Shown: positions 1-10,518, counted from the stretch's first letter. The stretch is 64,000 bases of DNA from Roseobacter sp. CCS2 (GCF_000169435.1 NZ_AAYB01000006.1:62001-126000), one strand, 5' to 3'. Notes: generated from the letters alone by a model not told the origin. Numbers and translations are program-made.

Positions 1-310
1 GCAGCATGATGATCGTACCGTTGAGTTGAGGATTGATCCCTAACCCGCTTTCACGAATAGCTTTTTCAACTTTTCCGACCAGACCTTTGTCCCAGACATT
101 GATCGTGACCATCCGCGGCTCTGGCACGTTGACGGTGCCAACCTGGTTGATGGGCGTCATGGATCCATAGGCATCCACCATCACCGGTTCCAGCATGGAC
201 CCAGATGCGCGGCCGGTTCGCAAAGACGCAAGTTCAACCCGCAGGTTTGCAATAGCGCCTTCCATGCGGCGGGTCAGATCATCGGTATCAAGTTCAAAAT
301 CGTCAGACAT
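1..310 (-). CDS. frr: Ribosome recycling factor (N-terminal part, cut by window edge)
   Basis: Only the first 103 residues lie in the window; the gene runs off the left edge. The product dismantles the post-termination ribosome together with EF-G. The start is the ATG ending at 310. The family's N-terminal pattern is visible: LRTGRAS near residue 30, the segment [11 protein letters not shown] with a following WD, and INPQLNG just before the edge. It lies downstream of pyrH in the same direction after a 165-bp gap, the usual pyrH-frr order. The full-length protein is normally about 185 residues, so a little over half is present. Confidence 0.95.
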   Translation of the reverse strand, partial: MSDDFELDTDDLTRRMEGAIANLRVELASLRTGRASGSMLEPVMVDAYGSMTPINQVGTVNVPEPRMVTINVWDKGLVGKVEKAIRESGLGINPQLNGTIIML

Positions 311-475
311 ATTCTCTTTGCTCTTCCTCACCGCGATGAACCACGGTTTTCCCCGTTTTAGGCCATAGGGTTAACAATGTATAGTCGGGCAAATCTTAAT
401 GAGTCATGCAGATAATATGCAGAAACGCATTGCTGGGCTATAAGCGCCAGTATCGCAGCTGACGTGCCCTGATGT

Positions 476-1201
476 TCAGTCTTTCACGATTGTATACGTG
501 CCCTCACCCGCCAAGATGCCTTGGAAACCACCCGGTTCATCCAGTGAAAAGACGATAATCGGCAGATCATTGTCGCGGGCCAATGCGATGGCGCTGGCAT
601 CCATCACACCCAGATGCTTTTGCAGGACCTCATCATAAGACACCGTGTCATACCGCACGGCATCGGCATGTTTGGCGGGGTCTTTGTCGTAGACACCGTC
701 AACCTTGGTGCCTTTAAAGATCGCTTCGCAGTTCATTTCACTGGCACGCAGCGTGGCGGCGGTATCGGTCGTGAAATACGGGTTGCCGGTGCCTGCTGCA
801 AAGATACAAACCCGCTTTTTCTCAAGGTGACGTACGGCGCGGCGACGGATATAGGGTTCAGCCACTTCGTTCATTGTGATGGCTGAAATAACACGGGTAT
901 GAATACCCAGTTCTTCCAAGGCCGACTGTACGGCCAATGCGTTCATCACCGTGGCCAGCATGCCCATATAATCGGCAGTTGTTCGCTCCATCCCTTGGGC
1001 AGAGCCTTGCAAGCCGCGAAAGATGTTGCCGCCGCCGATCACCATGCAAATCTCAACCCCAAGATCGTGGACCGATTTCACTTCGCGGGCGACACGTTGC
1101 ACTGTCGGCGGGTGCAAACCGAATGAGGTGTCCCCCATCAGCGCCTCCCCCGAGATTTTGAGCATGACACGTTTATATGCTGTTTTCTCAGTCGCGCTCA
1201 T
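476..1201 (-). CDS. pyrH: UMP kinase
   Basis: Phosphorylates UMP to UDP in pyrimidine nucleotide synthesis, as a cytoplasmic hexamer of the amino-acid-kinase fold. At 241 residues it has the family's normal length. Visible motifs are KISGEALMG near residue 15, the phosphate-binding GGGNIFRG near 57, and [12 protein letters not shown] near 137-148, followed by [13 protein letters not shown]. The first ATG of the frame (at 1201) gives the usual short extension before the kinase core. It is transcribed toward frr; tsf and rpsB, usually further upstream, are not next to it here. Confidence 0.97.
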   Translation of the reverse strand: MSATEKTAYKRVMLKISGEALMGDTSFGLHPPTVQRVAREVKSVHDLGVEICMVIGGGNIFRGLQGSAQGMERTTADYMGMLATVMNALAVQSALEELGIHTRVISAITMNEVAEPYIRRRAVRHLEKKRVCIFAAGTGNPYFTTDTAATLRASEMNCEAIFKGTKVDGVYDKDPAKHADAVRYDTVSYDEVLQKHLGVMDASAIALARDNDLPIIVFSLDEPGGFQGILAGEGTYTIVKD

Positions 1202-1395
1202 GGCCCACCCTTTTGTATATATGAATTACGGCGCAATCTGTCTCAAATTGGTAATAGTTTCAATGCCACAATCGCCACAAACGGTCGGTTCGGCGTTGAC
1301 CAGTACGAATGCCGCGCCCTATGGTCGCCGCAGCAGATTAACGAATTTTTAACCATTGCGCATCGCGCGCCAGATACCAGACCGAAGGAACGACC

Positions 1396-2016
1396 ATGAA
1401 TCGCGTGACAAAGACATCTCTTCTTCTAATTGGCACTATTGGCCTGGCCGGATGTGACGGCGCGTCCGAGGCTTTCGAATTTGACCCAACCTTCAATTCC
1501 TTTGCAGAGATTAATGCAGCCCTTGCACCTGATGTTTCAGCGGCCGCAGAAAAAGACGGCACGTTGACCAGCTTTGCCAACAGCAACATCTCTGACAGCG
1601 ATGACTTTGACACGTTGACCACCGGATCCGTGACCTACAATGGCGCGATCATCGCAGAACAGACCAGTGATGCGGGCACGTTGATTGGGCAACTGCAAAT
1701 CACCGCCGACCTAGACACAAATGCCCTTGATGGCATCGCAGGCAACTTCTTTCACAGCGAAGATGGCGAAGTCGGCGGTCGGATGTTCGGCAGTTCAACG
1801 TTCACACAGGATGTCGGCAGCGACGGCGACCACTTTGAAATGCAGCTATCAGGTAACCTGGAGCAAGGTGGAACCGCGTTTGATGCAACTGTCGATCTGA
1901 CTGGTAATTTCTTTAATGATGGCGATTCCGTTGGTCAGGTTGCCGGTGATGCCGATTTCGAATTCGCCGGAGGTGGGCCAGAGTATGAACAAGGTGCCTT
2001 CCAAGGGTCGCGCTAA
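1396..2016 (+). CDS. Putative lipoprotein with a transferrin-binding-protein-like barrel domain
   Basis: A 206-residue exported protein. The N-terminus is a lipoprotein signal with lipobox LAGC (Cys at about residue 20), so it should be lipid-anchored. The rest is acidic and rich in Gly, Asp and Phe. The C-terminal half (GNFF, GGRMFGSSTF, then a second GNFF) resembles the small beta-barrel repeats at the C-terminus of TbpB-like surface lipoproteins, which many marine alphaproteobacteria carry as short stand-alone proteins. No receptor or TonB gene is adjacent, so an iron role is not supported by context. Function unknown; the lipoprotein call is firm, the barrel assignment moderate. Confidence 0.7.
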   Translation: MNRVTKTSLLLIGTIGLAGCDGASEAFEFDPTFNSFAEINAALAPDVSAAAEKDGTLTSFANSNISDSDDFDTLTTGSVTYNGAIIAEQTSDAGTLIGQLQITADLDTNALDGIAGNFFHSEDGEVGGRMFGSSTFTQDVGSDGDHFEMQLSGNLEQGGTAFDATVDLTGNFFNDGDSVGQVAGDADFEFAGGGPEYEQGAFQGSR

Positions 2017-2046
2017 AACAACAGCGCGCCCACCCAGCCACCGGCG

Positions 2047-2982
2047 ATGACCGGCAATGCGAAACCCCATGCGGCGGCGCACCTGCCGATCACACCTGAC
2101 CGCCCGGTATTAATCGCCGGGCCAACGGCCAGCGGAAAATCGGCACTTGCGCTGCATATCGCACAGACCCAAGGCGGGGTGATTATCAACGCTGATGCGC
2201 TACAGGTCTTTGATGGCTGGCGCATTTTGACCGCCCGCCCTGATGACGCGGATCTGGCCATTGCGCGGCACGCGCTTTACGGGCATGTGCCGTTTGATGC
2301 TGACTACTCTGTCGGGCACTGGCTGCGCGACGTCACGCCCTACCTTGATGGCCAGCGACGGCCAATCATCGTGGGTGGCACCGGCTTGAACTTCAACGCC
2401 CTCACCCAAGGCTTGGCCGATATTCCGCCAACGCCAGACAGCATTCGCGCGTCGGCCAACGCCCTTAGCCTGTCAGAACTCCTTGCCGCTTTGGATGCGG
2501 ACACGGCCAGTCGCATTGACCGGCAAAATCGCATGCGGGTCCAGCGCGCATGGGAGGTGCTGAAAACAACCGGGAAAAGCCTGGCTGCATGGCAGGACGA
2601 CACCCCGCCGCCGTTGCTATCGACCACCGACGCGGCCTGCATCACCCTTGATGCACCCAAAGACTGGCTGAATGACAGGATCGCGCGTCGCTTTGACGTT
2701 ATGCTGGACCACGGCGCGCTGGACGAAGCCCGCGCCATGCTGCCGCACTGGAACCCCAACCATCAGTCTTCAAAAGCAATCGGCGCACCCGAACTGATCG
2801 CCCATCTGCAAGGTGACATGACGCTCGCGGACGCACGCGACGCGGCCATCATCGCCTCGCGCCAATATGCCAAACGCCAGCGCACCTGGTTTCGGGCCCG
2901 GCAGAAGGATTGGCATCATATCCCTGCCGATTGCCCTGACTTATCTGCAACACTGCGATTCGCGGATTTGCCAGAGGCTTGA
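2047..2982 (+). CDS. miaA: tRNA dimethylallyltransferase
   Basis: Transfers a dimethylallyl group to N6 of A37 in tRNAs that read codons starting with U. The 311-residue protein is of normal size. The P-loop GPTASGKS is at about residues 25-32, followed by the substrate-binding pattern [11 protein letters not shown]. The prenyl-pyrophosphate region [13 protein letters not shown] is near residue 105 and the tRNA-contacting [12 protein letters not shown] near 280. DALQVF replaces the more common DSMQVY, a conservative variation. The start ATG at 2047 lies 31 bp after the lipoprotein stop. No hfq is adjacent, unlike in enterobacteria. Confidence 0.95.
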   Translation: MTGNAKPHAAAHLPITPDRPVLIAGPTASGKSALALHIAQTQGGVIINADALQVFDGWRILTARPDDADLAIARHALYGHVPFDADYSVGHWLRDVTPYLDGQRRPIIVGGTGLNFNALTQGLADIPPTPDSIRASANALSLSELLAALDADTASRIDRQNRMRVQRAWEVLKTTGKSLAAWQDDTPPPLLSTTDAACITLDAPKDWLNDRIARRFDVMLDHGALDEARAMLPHWNPNHQSSKAIGAPELIAHLQGDMTLADARDAAIIASRQYAKRQRTWFRARQKDWHHIPADCPDLSATLRFADLPEA

Positions 2983-3035
2983 TCTCAAACGGGTTTTTGC
3001 ACAGGCTTGCTAAAAATCAACATTGAGGCAAGTTG

Positions 3036-3851
3036 ATGAATATGATGACACCACAAGAACCAGCCCTTGCGCTGGCAACTGTCAGCTATTGCGGACCAGC
3101 CGCGCGATGGCGTACCGAGGCCATGCGCAGCCATGCAACCGGGCGGCTGATCCATATCACCAAAGGTCAAGGTCGGATCACCGTCGCCGGGCTGACCAAT
3201 GGTTATGGGCCCAACAACCTGATCTATATTCCGCCCCACACGATGTTCGGCATCGAGGTCGGACCAACGGTTTTTGGCCAAACACTCACCTTGCCGGATG
3301 TGACCGGCTGGCCCGATACACCGTTTCACTTGCGGCTGCTGGACGTTGATCCACAAAAAGAACTGGTTACACTGATCGAGGCAATCGAACGCGAGCTTCA
3401 ACCCAATGGTGATTTGCGCGCGGCGAATTGTCACTTCGGACTGCTGAGTATCTTCGTTGAACGGCAGTTGGGCAACCGTGATCCAGCCCAAGCCGATGCA
3501 CGGCGTCAGACAGCCGCCGCACGACTGGTCGCAAAGTACACCGGCATGATTGCCAAAGATGTCAGGTCCGATCGCAGCGTTGCCAGCTATGCGACCGCTT
3601 TGGGTGTCACACCAACGCATTTGACGCGCAGCTGTCGCAAGACCTGTGGGCGTTCGGCCCTGTCTTTATTGAACGATCGGGTATATTTTGAGGCGTGCAC
3701 CCTGCTGCGCGACACACAGATCCCTATTCAGGATATCGCCCTTCGTCTTGGCTTTGGTTCACCGGCTTACTTTACGCGTAGTTTTCAAGAAAAGTCGGGT
3801 CAGGCACCACGGGATTTTCGGCGCAAAAGTGCAAGTTTAACGCGGTCGTGA
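3036..3851 (+). CDS. AraC-family transcriptional regulator
   Basis: A 271-residue DNA-binding regulator. An N-terminal cupin-like sensor region (roughly 20-150) contains GRLIHITKGQGRITVAGL and IYIPPHTMFGIE. The C-terminal third has the two helix-turn-helix units of AraC proteins: VASYATALGVTPTHLTRSCRK, then IQDIALRLGFGSPAYFTRSF and the ending FRRKSAS. I chose ATG 3036, which follows a GAGGCA ribosome-binding site; a TTG codon directly before it could extend the ORF by one residue. It stands directly upstream of the peptide-type ABC importer in the same direction, so it probably controls those genes, but no operator was recognised. Confidence 0.88.
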   Translation: MNMMTPQEPALALATVSYCGPAARWRTEAMRSHATGRLIHITKGQGRITVAGLTNGYGPNNLIYIPPHTMFGIEVGPTVFGQTLTLPDVTGWPDTPFHLRLLDVDPQKELVTLIEAIERELQPNGDLRAANCHFGLLSIFVERQLGNRDPAQADARRQTAAARLVAKYTGMIAKDVRSDRSVASYATALGVTPTHLTRSCRKTCGRSALSLLNDRVYFEACTLLRDTQIPIQDIALRLGFGSPAYFTRSFQEKSGQAPRDFRRKSASLTRS

Positions 3852-4087
3852 TACGCCTTGAGTGCTGCGCCGCAGCATCAAAGCGCTTTGAATGTGACAC
3901 GCGCCGATGTCGCTTTTTGGCGATCTTCATGTCGCAATTGTCATACGAATTGTGAAACGTCCGGTTGACCTCTGTCTAAAAATTGTGCCGAATGGCCCGC
4001 GGACAGGGGATGGTCTTGCACGTTAACGAACGATTGGCAGTGTTCACCCCTTTGCAACAACTAGTAATGTGTCACAGGGAGAAACGA

Positions 4088-5746
4088 ATGACGCACTCAC
4101 AAAAACCAATCCATCCGGCAGCGTTGATGTATGCTGAGGAAGCGAAAGCGGGCAAAATTGACCGCCGCGAATTCCTCGCACGCTCAACCGCGCTTGGTGT
4201 GACAGCGACCGTAGCCTATGGGCTGATCGGTGCTGCACAACCAGCACACGCCGCTGGGCACGCACAGCAAGGCGGCACAATCCGCATGCAGATGGAAGTG
4301 CGCGCACTGAAAGATCCACGCACCTATGACTGGACGCAGATTGCGTTCTTTTCGCATGGTTGGCTGGAATATCTTGTTGAATATAACAATGACGGTTCCT
4401 TCACACCCATGCTGCTATCCAGCTGGGACGTGAACGACGACGCGACAGTGTACACATTGAACGTCCGTCCGGGCGTGAAATGGAACAATGGCGACGACTT
4501 TACCGCTGCTGATGTGGCCCGCAATATTGAAGGCTGGTGTGACAAAAACATGGAAGGCAATTCCATGGCTGGCCGTTTCGCGATCCTGATCGACGACGCC
4601 ACCGGCATGGCCGTCGAAGGCGGGATCGAAGTTGTTGACGACCTGACAGTCCGCCTGAACCTGCCGGGTTCCGACATCTCGCTGATTGCGGGTATGGCAG
4701 ATTATCCTGCGGCCATCGTGCCTGCTGACTTTGATGCAGATAATATGACCGGCAATCCTGTTGGCACCGGCCCTTACCTGCCTGAAAGCCTTGAAGTGGG
4801 CGTTAAAGGTGTGCTGGTTCGTAACGAAGGGTTTGAGTGGTGGGGCTATGCCGAAAACCGCGGCGCCTTCCTCGACCGGATCGAATATATCGACTACGGC
4901 ACAGACCCATCCGCTTGGGTGGCTGCTGCGGCGGCTGACGAAGTTGATATGTTCTATGAAACTGTTGGCGACTTTGTTGAAGTTGTGGAAAGCATCGGTT
5001 GGGAACGCTCTGAAATCGCATCGGCGGCCACAATTGCCATCCGTCCAAACCAACAGGCGGAAGTTGATGGTATGCAGCCATACGCCGACAAGCGCGTGCG
5101 CCAGGCCATTGCGATGGCCGTTGATAACGCTGTCTGTCTTGAACTGGGGTATTCCAATCTTGGTTCTGTTGCGCGTAACCAACACGTGGGCCCAATGCAC
5201 CCTGCATGGGCAGATGTGCCGGGCATGCCATACGATCCAGAAGGCGCGCTTGCCCTGCTGACAGAGGCGGGCATGCAAGACTTTGAAATGGAAATCGTGT
5301 CGATTGACGATGACTGGCGCAAGAACACAACTGACGCTGTTGCCGCACAGTTGCGTGATGCGGGCTTTAACGTCAAGCGGACCATCATTCCCGGTTCGAC
5401 CTTCTGGAACGACTGGACGAAGTATCCGTTCTCTTCCACCAACTGGAACCACCGTCCGCTGGACACCCAAATTCTGGGTCTGGCGTATCGGTCTGGCGAA
5501 GCTTGGAACGAAAGCGGCTTTTCAAATGCAGAGTTTGACGCGCTGCTGGCCGAAGCCAACTCAATCGCGGATGCAGATGCACGCCGCGAGGTGATGGCAA
5601 AGCTGCAAGCGATCATGACCGACGAAGGTGTGACGATCCAGCCATACTGGCGTTCGCTTTACCGCCACGCCAAGCCGGGCATCGTCGGCTGGGATATGCA
5701 CATCGCATACTTGCCGCAGATGTATAAGGTCGCGCTCGCCGCCTAA
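4088..5746 (+). CDS. ABC transporter substrate-binding protein, family 5 (peptide/nickel type)
   Basis: Periplasmic binding protein of about 552 residues for an oligopeptide-class importer. The start ATG 4088 follows a clear AGGGAGA ribosome-binding site; the frame is open further upstream but has no such site. A twin-arginine signal with DRREFLARS at about residues 25-33, a hydrophobic stretch and PAHAAG shows Tat export. The mature part has family-5 features: [20 protein letters not shown] near 125, VGTGPY near 225 and [13 protein letters not shown] near 340. It is followed by a terminator-like hairpin and then by the permease and ATPase genes. The ligand cannot be told from sequence. Confidence 0.92.
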   Translation: MTHSQKPIHPAALMYAEEAKAGKIDRREFLARSTALGVTATVAYGLIGAAQPAHAAGHAQQGGTIRMQMEVRALKDPRTYDWTQIAFFSHGWLEYLVEYNNDGSFTPMLLSSWDVNDDATVYTLNVRPGVKWNNGDDFTAADVARNIEGWCDKNMEGNSMAGRFAILIDDATGMAVEGGIEVVDDLTVRLNLPGSDISLIAGMADYPAAIVPADFDADNMTGNPVGTGPYLPESLEVGVKGVLVRNEGFEWWGYAENRGAFLDRIEYIDYGTDPSAWVAAAAADEVDMFYETVGDFVEVVESIGWERSEIASAATIAIRPNQQAEVDGMQPYADKRVRQAIAMAVDNAVCLELGYSNLGSVARNQHVGPMHPAWADVPGMPYDPEGALALLTEAGMQDFEMEIVSIDDDWRKNTTDAVAAQLRDAGFNVKRTIIPGSTFWNDWTKYPFSSTNWNHRPLDTQILGLAYRSGEAWNESGFSNAEFDALLAEANSIADADARREVMAKLQAIMTDEGVTIQPYWRSLYRHAKPGIVGWDMHIAYLPQMYKVALAA

Positions 5747-5760
5747 TCTGACACAACAAA

Positions 5761-5787
5761 GGGCCGCCCCGCTTGGGCGGCCCTTTT
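5761..5787 (+). terminator. Intrinsic terminator/attenuator after the binding-protein gene
   Basis: A perfect 9-bp GC stem (5761-5769 with 5775-5783) around a 5-base loop is followed by TTTT. It sits 14 bp after the binding-protein stop and about 90 bp before the first permease. A partial terminator here would keep binding-protein mRNA more abundant than permease mRNA, a common arrangement in ABC importer operons (inference). Confidence 0.85.
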
Positions 5788-5877
5788 ACTGCCGATGTGG
5801 ACCACCGGAAAACCGGGGCCGCAATGTAAGTTTATAGTCAGGCAATGTCCTGACGCTGCTCACCAACAGGGGCCTTT

Positions 5878-6924
5878 ATGGGACTGTTTATTTTGCGCCG
5901 CCTTGGGGTCATGCTCCTCACGGCACTTTGCCTGACATTTATCGTGTTTTGGCTGACGAACCTTGCACCGAACCTTGAAAAACTTGCCAAAACCCAAGGC
6001 AACGCCCGCATGTCGGACGAAGCTGTGGTCAGCTGGCTGGGAAACCGTGGTTATAGCCAAGCCTTGCCGATCAAATACGGCCAATGGCTCGGTGTTCTAC
6101 CCGGTTATGTGATTGAAGGCACGGATGGCGAGGTCCGCGCACGTTGCGCAGAACCGGGTCAACCGATTGAAGAGGCATCCAGCTTTTGCGGCATTCTGCA
6201 AGGGGATTGGGGCTATTCCACGGTCTTTAAGGACGAGGTTGGCAGCATCATCGCCACCCGATTGGGCCTGACCGGCAAACTGATGTTCTGGGTTATGATG
6301 GTGATGGTCCCCGGCGCATTGATTATCGGCGTGCTGGCCGGCATGCGCGAAGGCTCCCGGACTGACCGCAGCCTGTCCACCGTGTCCATCGTATCCACCG
6401 CGACGCCCGAATACGTATCCGGTGTTGTCTTCATCTCGGTCTTCGCGACCGCGACCTTTGGCATGCAATGGTTCAAAGGCACGGCAACTGGTGCGATGGA
6501 TGATGCAACGTTTGAGAATTTCTTTCTACCCGTCATCACCATCGCCCTTTACGGCATGGGGTATATCGCGCGGATGACGCGCGCCTCAATGACCGAGGTG
6601 ATGACCGCGCAATACATCCGCACAGCCCGCCTGAAAGGTGTCAGCTTTCCCAAGATCGTCATGAAGCACGCCCTGCGCAACGCGCTGATTGCCCCGTTTA
6701 CGGTGATCATGTTGCAGTTCCCGTGGCTGTTGAACGGTGTCGTCATCGTTGAGACCCTGTTCAACTACAAGGGCTTTGGCTGGGTGCTGGTGCAGGCCGC
6801 CGGCAATAACGACATCGAGCTTTTGCTGGGTGTTTCCATCGTTTCCGTCTTCGTGGTCCTTGTGACACAGCTGATATCCGACATCGGCTATGTGTTCCTG
6901 AACCCACGCATTCGCATTTCTTAA
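5878..6924 (+). CDS. ABC transporter permease, DppB-like
   Basis: First membrane subunit of the peptide-type importer, 348 residues. It begins with a membrane helix (LRRLGVMLLTALCLTFIVFWL) and contains the binding-protein-dependent permease domain. The cytoplasmic coupling segment is TAQYIRTARLKGVSFPKIVMKHALRNAL (about 242-269), which matches the EAA region of DppB-type permeases. Between the first helix and the main domain is a large outside loop (about 30-110) with a possible disulfide pair in RARCAEPG and SSFCGILQGDWGYS. It is separated by 15 bp from the second permease and should be co-transcribed with it. Confidence 0.93.
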   Translation: MGLFILRRLGVMLLTALCLTFIVFWLTNLAPNLEKLAKTQGNARMSDEAVVSWLGNRGYSQALPIKYGQWLGVLPGYVIEGTDGEVRARCAEPGQPIEEASSFCGILQGDWGYSTVFKDEVGSIIATRLGLTGKLMFWVMMVMVPGALIIGVLAGMREGSRTDRSLSTVSIVSTATPEYVSGVVFISVFATATFGMQWFKGTATGAMDDATFENFFLPVITIALYGMGYIARMTRASMTEVMTAQYIRTARLKGVSFPKIVMKHALRNALIAPFTVIMLQFPWLLNGVVIVETLFNYKGFGWVLVQAAGNNDIELLLGVSIVSVFVVLVTQLISDIGYVFLNPRIRIS

Positions 6925-6939
6925 AGGGAGGCTGAACCT

Positions 6940-8385
6940 ATGGAAGCTCTCACATGGACAGGCAGCCTCGGCACCATCCTCAATCCTGCGCTTATGGTAC
7001 TGCTGGCCCTGCTGGCCGTCGCAATCGTGGCGCAACTTATTCTGGGGTTCTTCGCCCCGGCGCAAACATTGCAATCAAACCCTGACGGGACGATTGCAGC
7101 AACCACCGGGCCTTTGGGGCTGGCGGAAACAGGTGTGAAATACACCTTCTTTGGCGTGCTGGCGATTGTCATCGCCTATATCGTCGTTCCGCAGGTCATG
7201 CCCTATGGATCAGCCGGGATCGTCGGCGAAATCTCAAAACGGTTCCTGCCGGTCTGGATTTCGCTGATCGCGCTGTTTGCTGTTTCAATCATCTACAAAC
7301 GCAAGCTGGGTCTTTACGGTAAACTGTTTGACAGCACTGTCGGCATGATCGGCTTTGGGCTGGTGATGTTTTGGGTGTTCACCGCATTCTTTGTCGCCGT
7401 TTTCGACATGATCGCGACGCATGATTATCTTACTGTTGTGTCCGGCCTCAAAAACAAAGGCCCCGGCGTGCCGGTTCCCGAAGGCACGGCAGGCTTGATC
7501 CCGCATTATCTGCTGGGTGGCGACAACCTTGCGCGTGATATCTTTAGCCGCGTTGTGCGCGGATCGGTCTTTGTGATTGCGATTGCGCCATTGGCCACGA
7601 TCTTTGCCTTTATGGTGGGCATCACGCTGGGCCTGCCTGCGGGTTTTTATGGCGGTAAGCTGGATACGTTCCTGTCTTTTGTCGCGAACCTGATCCTCGC
7701 CTTTCCGGTCATCCTGCTGTTCTACCTGCTGGTCACGCCAGAGATTGTGGAAACAGGTATCCCGTCCTACATGGCTGCGTTCCTGTTCATCTTTCCGCTG
7801 ATCTTCTTCGGTGTGCTGCTGAACTCACGCTACTATACGCAACCGGCCAAACGCACAGCGATCTTGGTGCCGGTGTTGGGTATTTTGGGCTGGCTCTATC
7901 TGTCGGTCATCAACCAAAGAGGCACGGTCATCGACTTTCTGCCCGCATGGATGGATTTGTTCGATATCTCGATCCTTGTGGTCTTCGTCTCGGTCGTCTT
8001 CGTCAACGCGCCGACCGTCTTTCGTATCGTGCGCGGCCTGACGCTGGATTTGCGCACCCGCGACTATGTTGCCGCCGCCCAAACCCGTGGCGAAGGCGCG
8101 TGGTACATCATGCTGTGGGAAATCCTGCCCAACGCACGCGGCCCGCTGATCGTCGATTTTTGCCTGCGCATTGGCTATACGACCATCTTGCTGGGCACCT
8201 TGGGCTTCTTCGGTCTGGGCCTTTCGTCAGAAAGCCCTGACTGGGGGTCAACCATCAACGAGGGCCGCAAGCTGTTGTTGATTTTCGCACACCCTGCCCT
8301 GCCACCAGCCGCTGCCTTGTTGAGCCTTGTCTTGGGTCTCAACCTGCTGGCCGATGGCCTGCGTGAAGAAAGCTTGAAGGATTAA
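6940..8385 (+). CDS. ABC transporter permease, DppC-like, with long N-terminal membrane extension
   Basis: Second membrane subunit, 481 residues, much longer than the roughly 300 residues of ordinary DppC proteins. The extra length comes from several N-terminal hydrophobic segments (about residues 10-40, 65-90, 105-125 and 130-165) before the transport domain. That domain starts around GGDNLARDIFSRVVRGS and carries the coupling region RDYVAAAQTRGEGAWYIMLWEILPNARGPL (about 370-400), ending with ADGLREESLKD. Such long DppC proteins occur with long-loop DppB partners in alphaproteobacteria. It follows dppB-like by 15 bp, and the ATPase gene begins 4 bp after its stop. Confidence 0.92.
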   Translation: MEALTWTGSLGTILNPALMVLLALLAVAIVAQLILGFFAPAQTLQSNPDGTIAATTGPLGLAETGVKYTFFGVLAIVIAYIVVPQVMPYGSAGIVGEISKRFLPVWISLIALFAVSIIYKRKLGLYGKLFDSTVGMIGFGLVMFWVFTAFFVAVFDMIATHDYLTVVSGLKNKGPGVPVPEGTAGLIPHYLLGGDNLARDIFSRVVRGSVFVIAIAPLATIFAFMVGITLGLPAGFYGGKLDTFLSFVANLILAFPVILLFYLLVTPEIVETGIPSYMAAFLFIFPLIFFGVLLNSRYYTQPAKRTAILVPVLGILGWLYLSVINQRGTVIDFLPAWMDLFDISILVVFVSVVFVNAPTVFRIVRGLTLDLRTRDYVAAAQTRGEGAWYIMLWEILPNARGPLIVDFCLRIGYTTILLGTLGFFGLGLSSESPDWGSTINEGRKLLLIFAHPALPPAAALLSLVLGLNLLADGLREESLKD

Positions 8386-8389
8386 TTCG

Positions 8390-10462
8390 ATGACTGACCA
8401 ACCTATCCTTGAGATCGACAAGCTTTCGATTTCCTTCTTCACCCGGCTACGCGAAATCCCCGCCGTGATGGATTTTTCCGCCAACGTGATGCCGGGCGAG
8501 GCTTTGGGCCTTGTCGGCGAATCCGGGTGCGGTAAATCCACCGTCGCATTGGGGATCATGCAAGACCTTGGCGTCAATGGCCGCATCGTTGGCGGGTCCA
8601 TCAAGTTCAAAGGCCGCGACCTGTGCACAATGACACCGGAGGAGTTGCGCGACATTCGCGGATCAGAAATCGCGATGATCTATCAGGAACCCATGGCGTC
8701 GCTGAACCCCGCGATGCGCATCGGCAAGCAACTGATGGAAGTGCCGATGATCCACGAAGGTGTGGGCGAAAAAGAAGCCTACGCGCGCGCGCTCGAAGTC
8801 GTCACAGACGTGAAGCTGCCCGACCCCGAACGGATGCTGCAAAGCTATCCGCACCAGCTCTCTGGCGGTCAACAACAGCGTATCGTCATCGCAATGGCGC
8901 TGATGTCAAAACCGTCTTTGTTGATCCTTGATGAACCGACAACAGCGCTTGACGTGACGGTCGAAGCCGCCGTCGTAGAACTGGTCAAAGACCTTGGCAA
9001 GAAATACGGCACCTCGATGCTGTTCATCAGCCACAACCTTGGGCTTGTGCTGGAAACCTGCGACCGCATCTGCGTGATGTATTCGGGCGAAGCGGTGGAA
9101 CGGGGCAGCATCGAAGACGTCTTTGATGAAATGCAGCACCCTTACACGCAGGCCTTGTTCCGTTCGATCCCCCTGCCCGGCGCTGACAAAAACGCCCGGC
9201 CCTTGGTGGCCATTCCGGGCAACTTCCCCTTGCCGCATGAACGTCCGCAAGGGTGCAACTTCGGCCCCCGTTGCGACTATTTTGAGGTTGGGCGCTGCGA
9301 CGCGGGCTTTATCCCGATGGAGGCCGTTCCCGGCAATGACCGCCATCAATCACGCTGCCTGAAATTCAAAGAAATCGACTGGCAGGCCCCGATCGACGCC
9401 GGGCCACAAACCGCCAAACCGGCACCCGGTCAGGTCGTTCTAAAAATGGACAACCTGAAAAAATATTACGAGGTGGCGGCGAATGCGCTGTTTGGTGGTG
9501 GCGACAAAAAGGTCGTCAAAGCCAACGAAACCCTTAGCTTTGAGGCGCGGGAAAGTGAGACGCTGGCGATTGTGGGGGAATCCGGTTGCGGGAAATCCAC
9601 CTTCGCCAAGGTCCTGATGGGGTTAGAGACAGCGACCGAAGGTGAAATCCTGCTCGACAACAAATCCATCGGAAATACCGCGATTGAACAGCGCGACACC
9701 AAAACCGTCGCCGATATCCAGATGGTCTTTCAAAACCCCTTTGACACCCTGAACCCATCAATGACTGTGGGTCGCCAAATCATGCGCGCGCTTGAGATTT
9801 TTGGCATCGGCGAAAATGACTATGAACGGCGCGAGCGGATGCTCAACCTGCTTGACCTTGTCAAACTGCCGCGTGCTTTTGCCGACCGAATGCCACGGCA
9901 ACTTTCTGGTGGTCAAAAGCAACGTGTCGGCATTGCGCGTGCCTTTGCGGGCGATGCGCGCATCGTTGTGGCCGATGAACCTGTTTCAGCGCTTGATGTA
10001 TCTGTGCAGGCGGCGGTCACCGATCTGCTGATGGAAATCCAGCGCGAACATAAAACCACGCTGCTGTTCATCAGTCACGACCTGTCCATCGTTCGCTATC
10101 TGTCGGATCGCGTCATGGTTATGTATCTGGGGCATGTGGTTGAATTGGGCAGCACCGATCAGGTGTTCTCACCGCCTTATCATCCCTATACCGAAGCGCT
10201 GCTATCAGCCGTGCCCATCGCCGATACCAGTGTAAAGAAAAAGCACATCGTCCTAGAAGGTGATATCCCATCTGCGATGAACCCACCCAGTGGCTGCCCA
10301 TTCCAGACGCGCTGTAACTGGAAATCAAAAGTGGCTGGCGGGCTTTGTGAAAAAGAGGTCCCACCGGTGCGCGTGCTGTCTGAGGGTCATCAAATCAAAT
10401 GCCACCTTAGCGACGCAGACTTGGCCGATATGGAACCTGTTATTCAAATCGCAGCTGAATAG
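8390..10462 (+). CDS. Fused dual ATPase of the peptide-type ABC importer
   Basis: One 690-residue polypeptide carries both nucleotide-binding domains that are DppD and DppF in other bacteria. Domain 1 has Walker A GESGCGKST near residue 43, signature LSGGQQQR near 158 and Walker B LLILDEPTTALDVT. It ends with the oligopeptide-transporter C-terminal domain containing GCNFGPRC. Domain 2 has GESGCGKST near 397, LSGGQKQR, VVADEPVSALDVS and another cysteine motif GCPFQTRCNW. It is the last gene of the importer operon. The architecture matches GsiA/YejF-type ATPases; the substrate class is not determined by it. Confidence 0.94.
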   Translation: MTDQPILEIDKLSISFFTRLREIPAVMDFSANVMPGEALGLVGESGCGKSTVALGIMQDLGVNGRIVGGSIKFKGRDLCTMTPEELRDIRGSEIAMIYQEPMASLNPAMRIGKQLMEVPMIHEGVGEKEAYARALEVVTDVKLPDPERMLQSYPHQLSGGQQQRIVIAMALMSKPSLLILDEPTTALDVTVEAAVVELVKDLGKKYGTSMLFISHNLGLVLETCDRICVMYSGEAVERGSIEDVFDEMQHPYTQALFRSIPLPGADKNARPLVAIPGNFPLPHERPQGCNFGPRCDYFEVGRCDAGFIPMEAVPGNDRHQSRCLKFKEIDWQAPIDAGPQTAKPAPGQVVLKMDNLKKYYEVAANALFGGGDKKVVKANETLSFEARESETLAIVGESGCGKSTFAKVLMGLETATEGEILLDNKSIGNTAIEQRDTKTVADIQMVFQNPFDTLNPSMTVGRQIMRALEIFGIGENDYERRERMLNLLDLVKLPRAFADRMPRQLSGGQKQRVGIARAFAGDARIVVADEPVSALDVSVQAAVTDLLMEIQREHKTTLLFISHDLSIVRYLSDRVMVMYLGHVVELGSTDQVFSPPYHPYTEALLSAVPIADTSVKKKHIVLEGDIPSAMNPPSGCPFQTRCNWKSKVAGGLCEKEVPPVRVLSEGHQIKCHLSDADLADMEPVIQIAAE

Positions 10463-10518
10463 CGGAACCTTTTGGCGATGAAAGACTTTGTTCCGTAAGC
10501 AACACAGGAACAAAGCTG

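Noticed and set aside
2985-3620. Open reading frame of 211 codons on the minus strand
   Set aside because: Antisense to the AraC-type regulator; rich in Cys, Gly and His without any known motif and no ribosome-binding site.
4415-5470. Open reading frame of 351 codons on the minus strand
   Set aside because: Lies opposite the binding-protein gene, in phase with its codons, with a His/Cys/Val-rich composition typical of antisense shadows; no domain seen.
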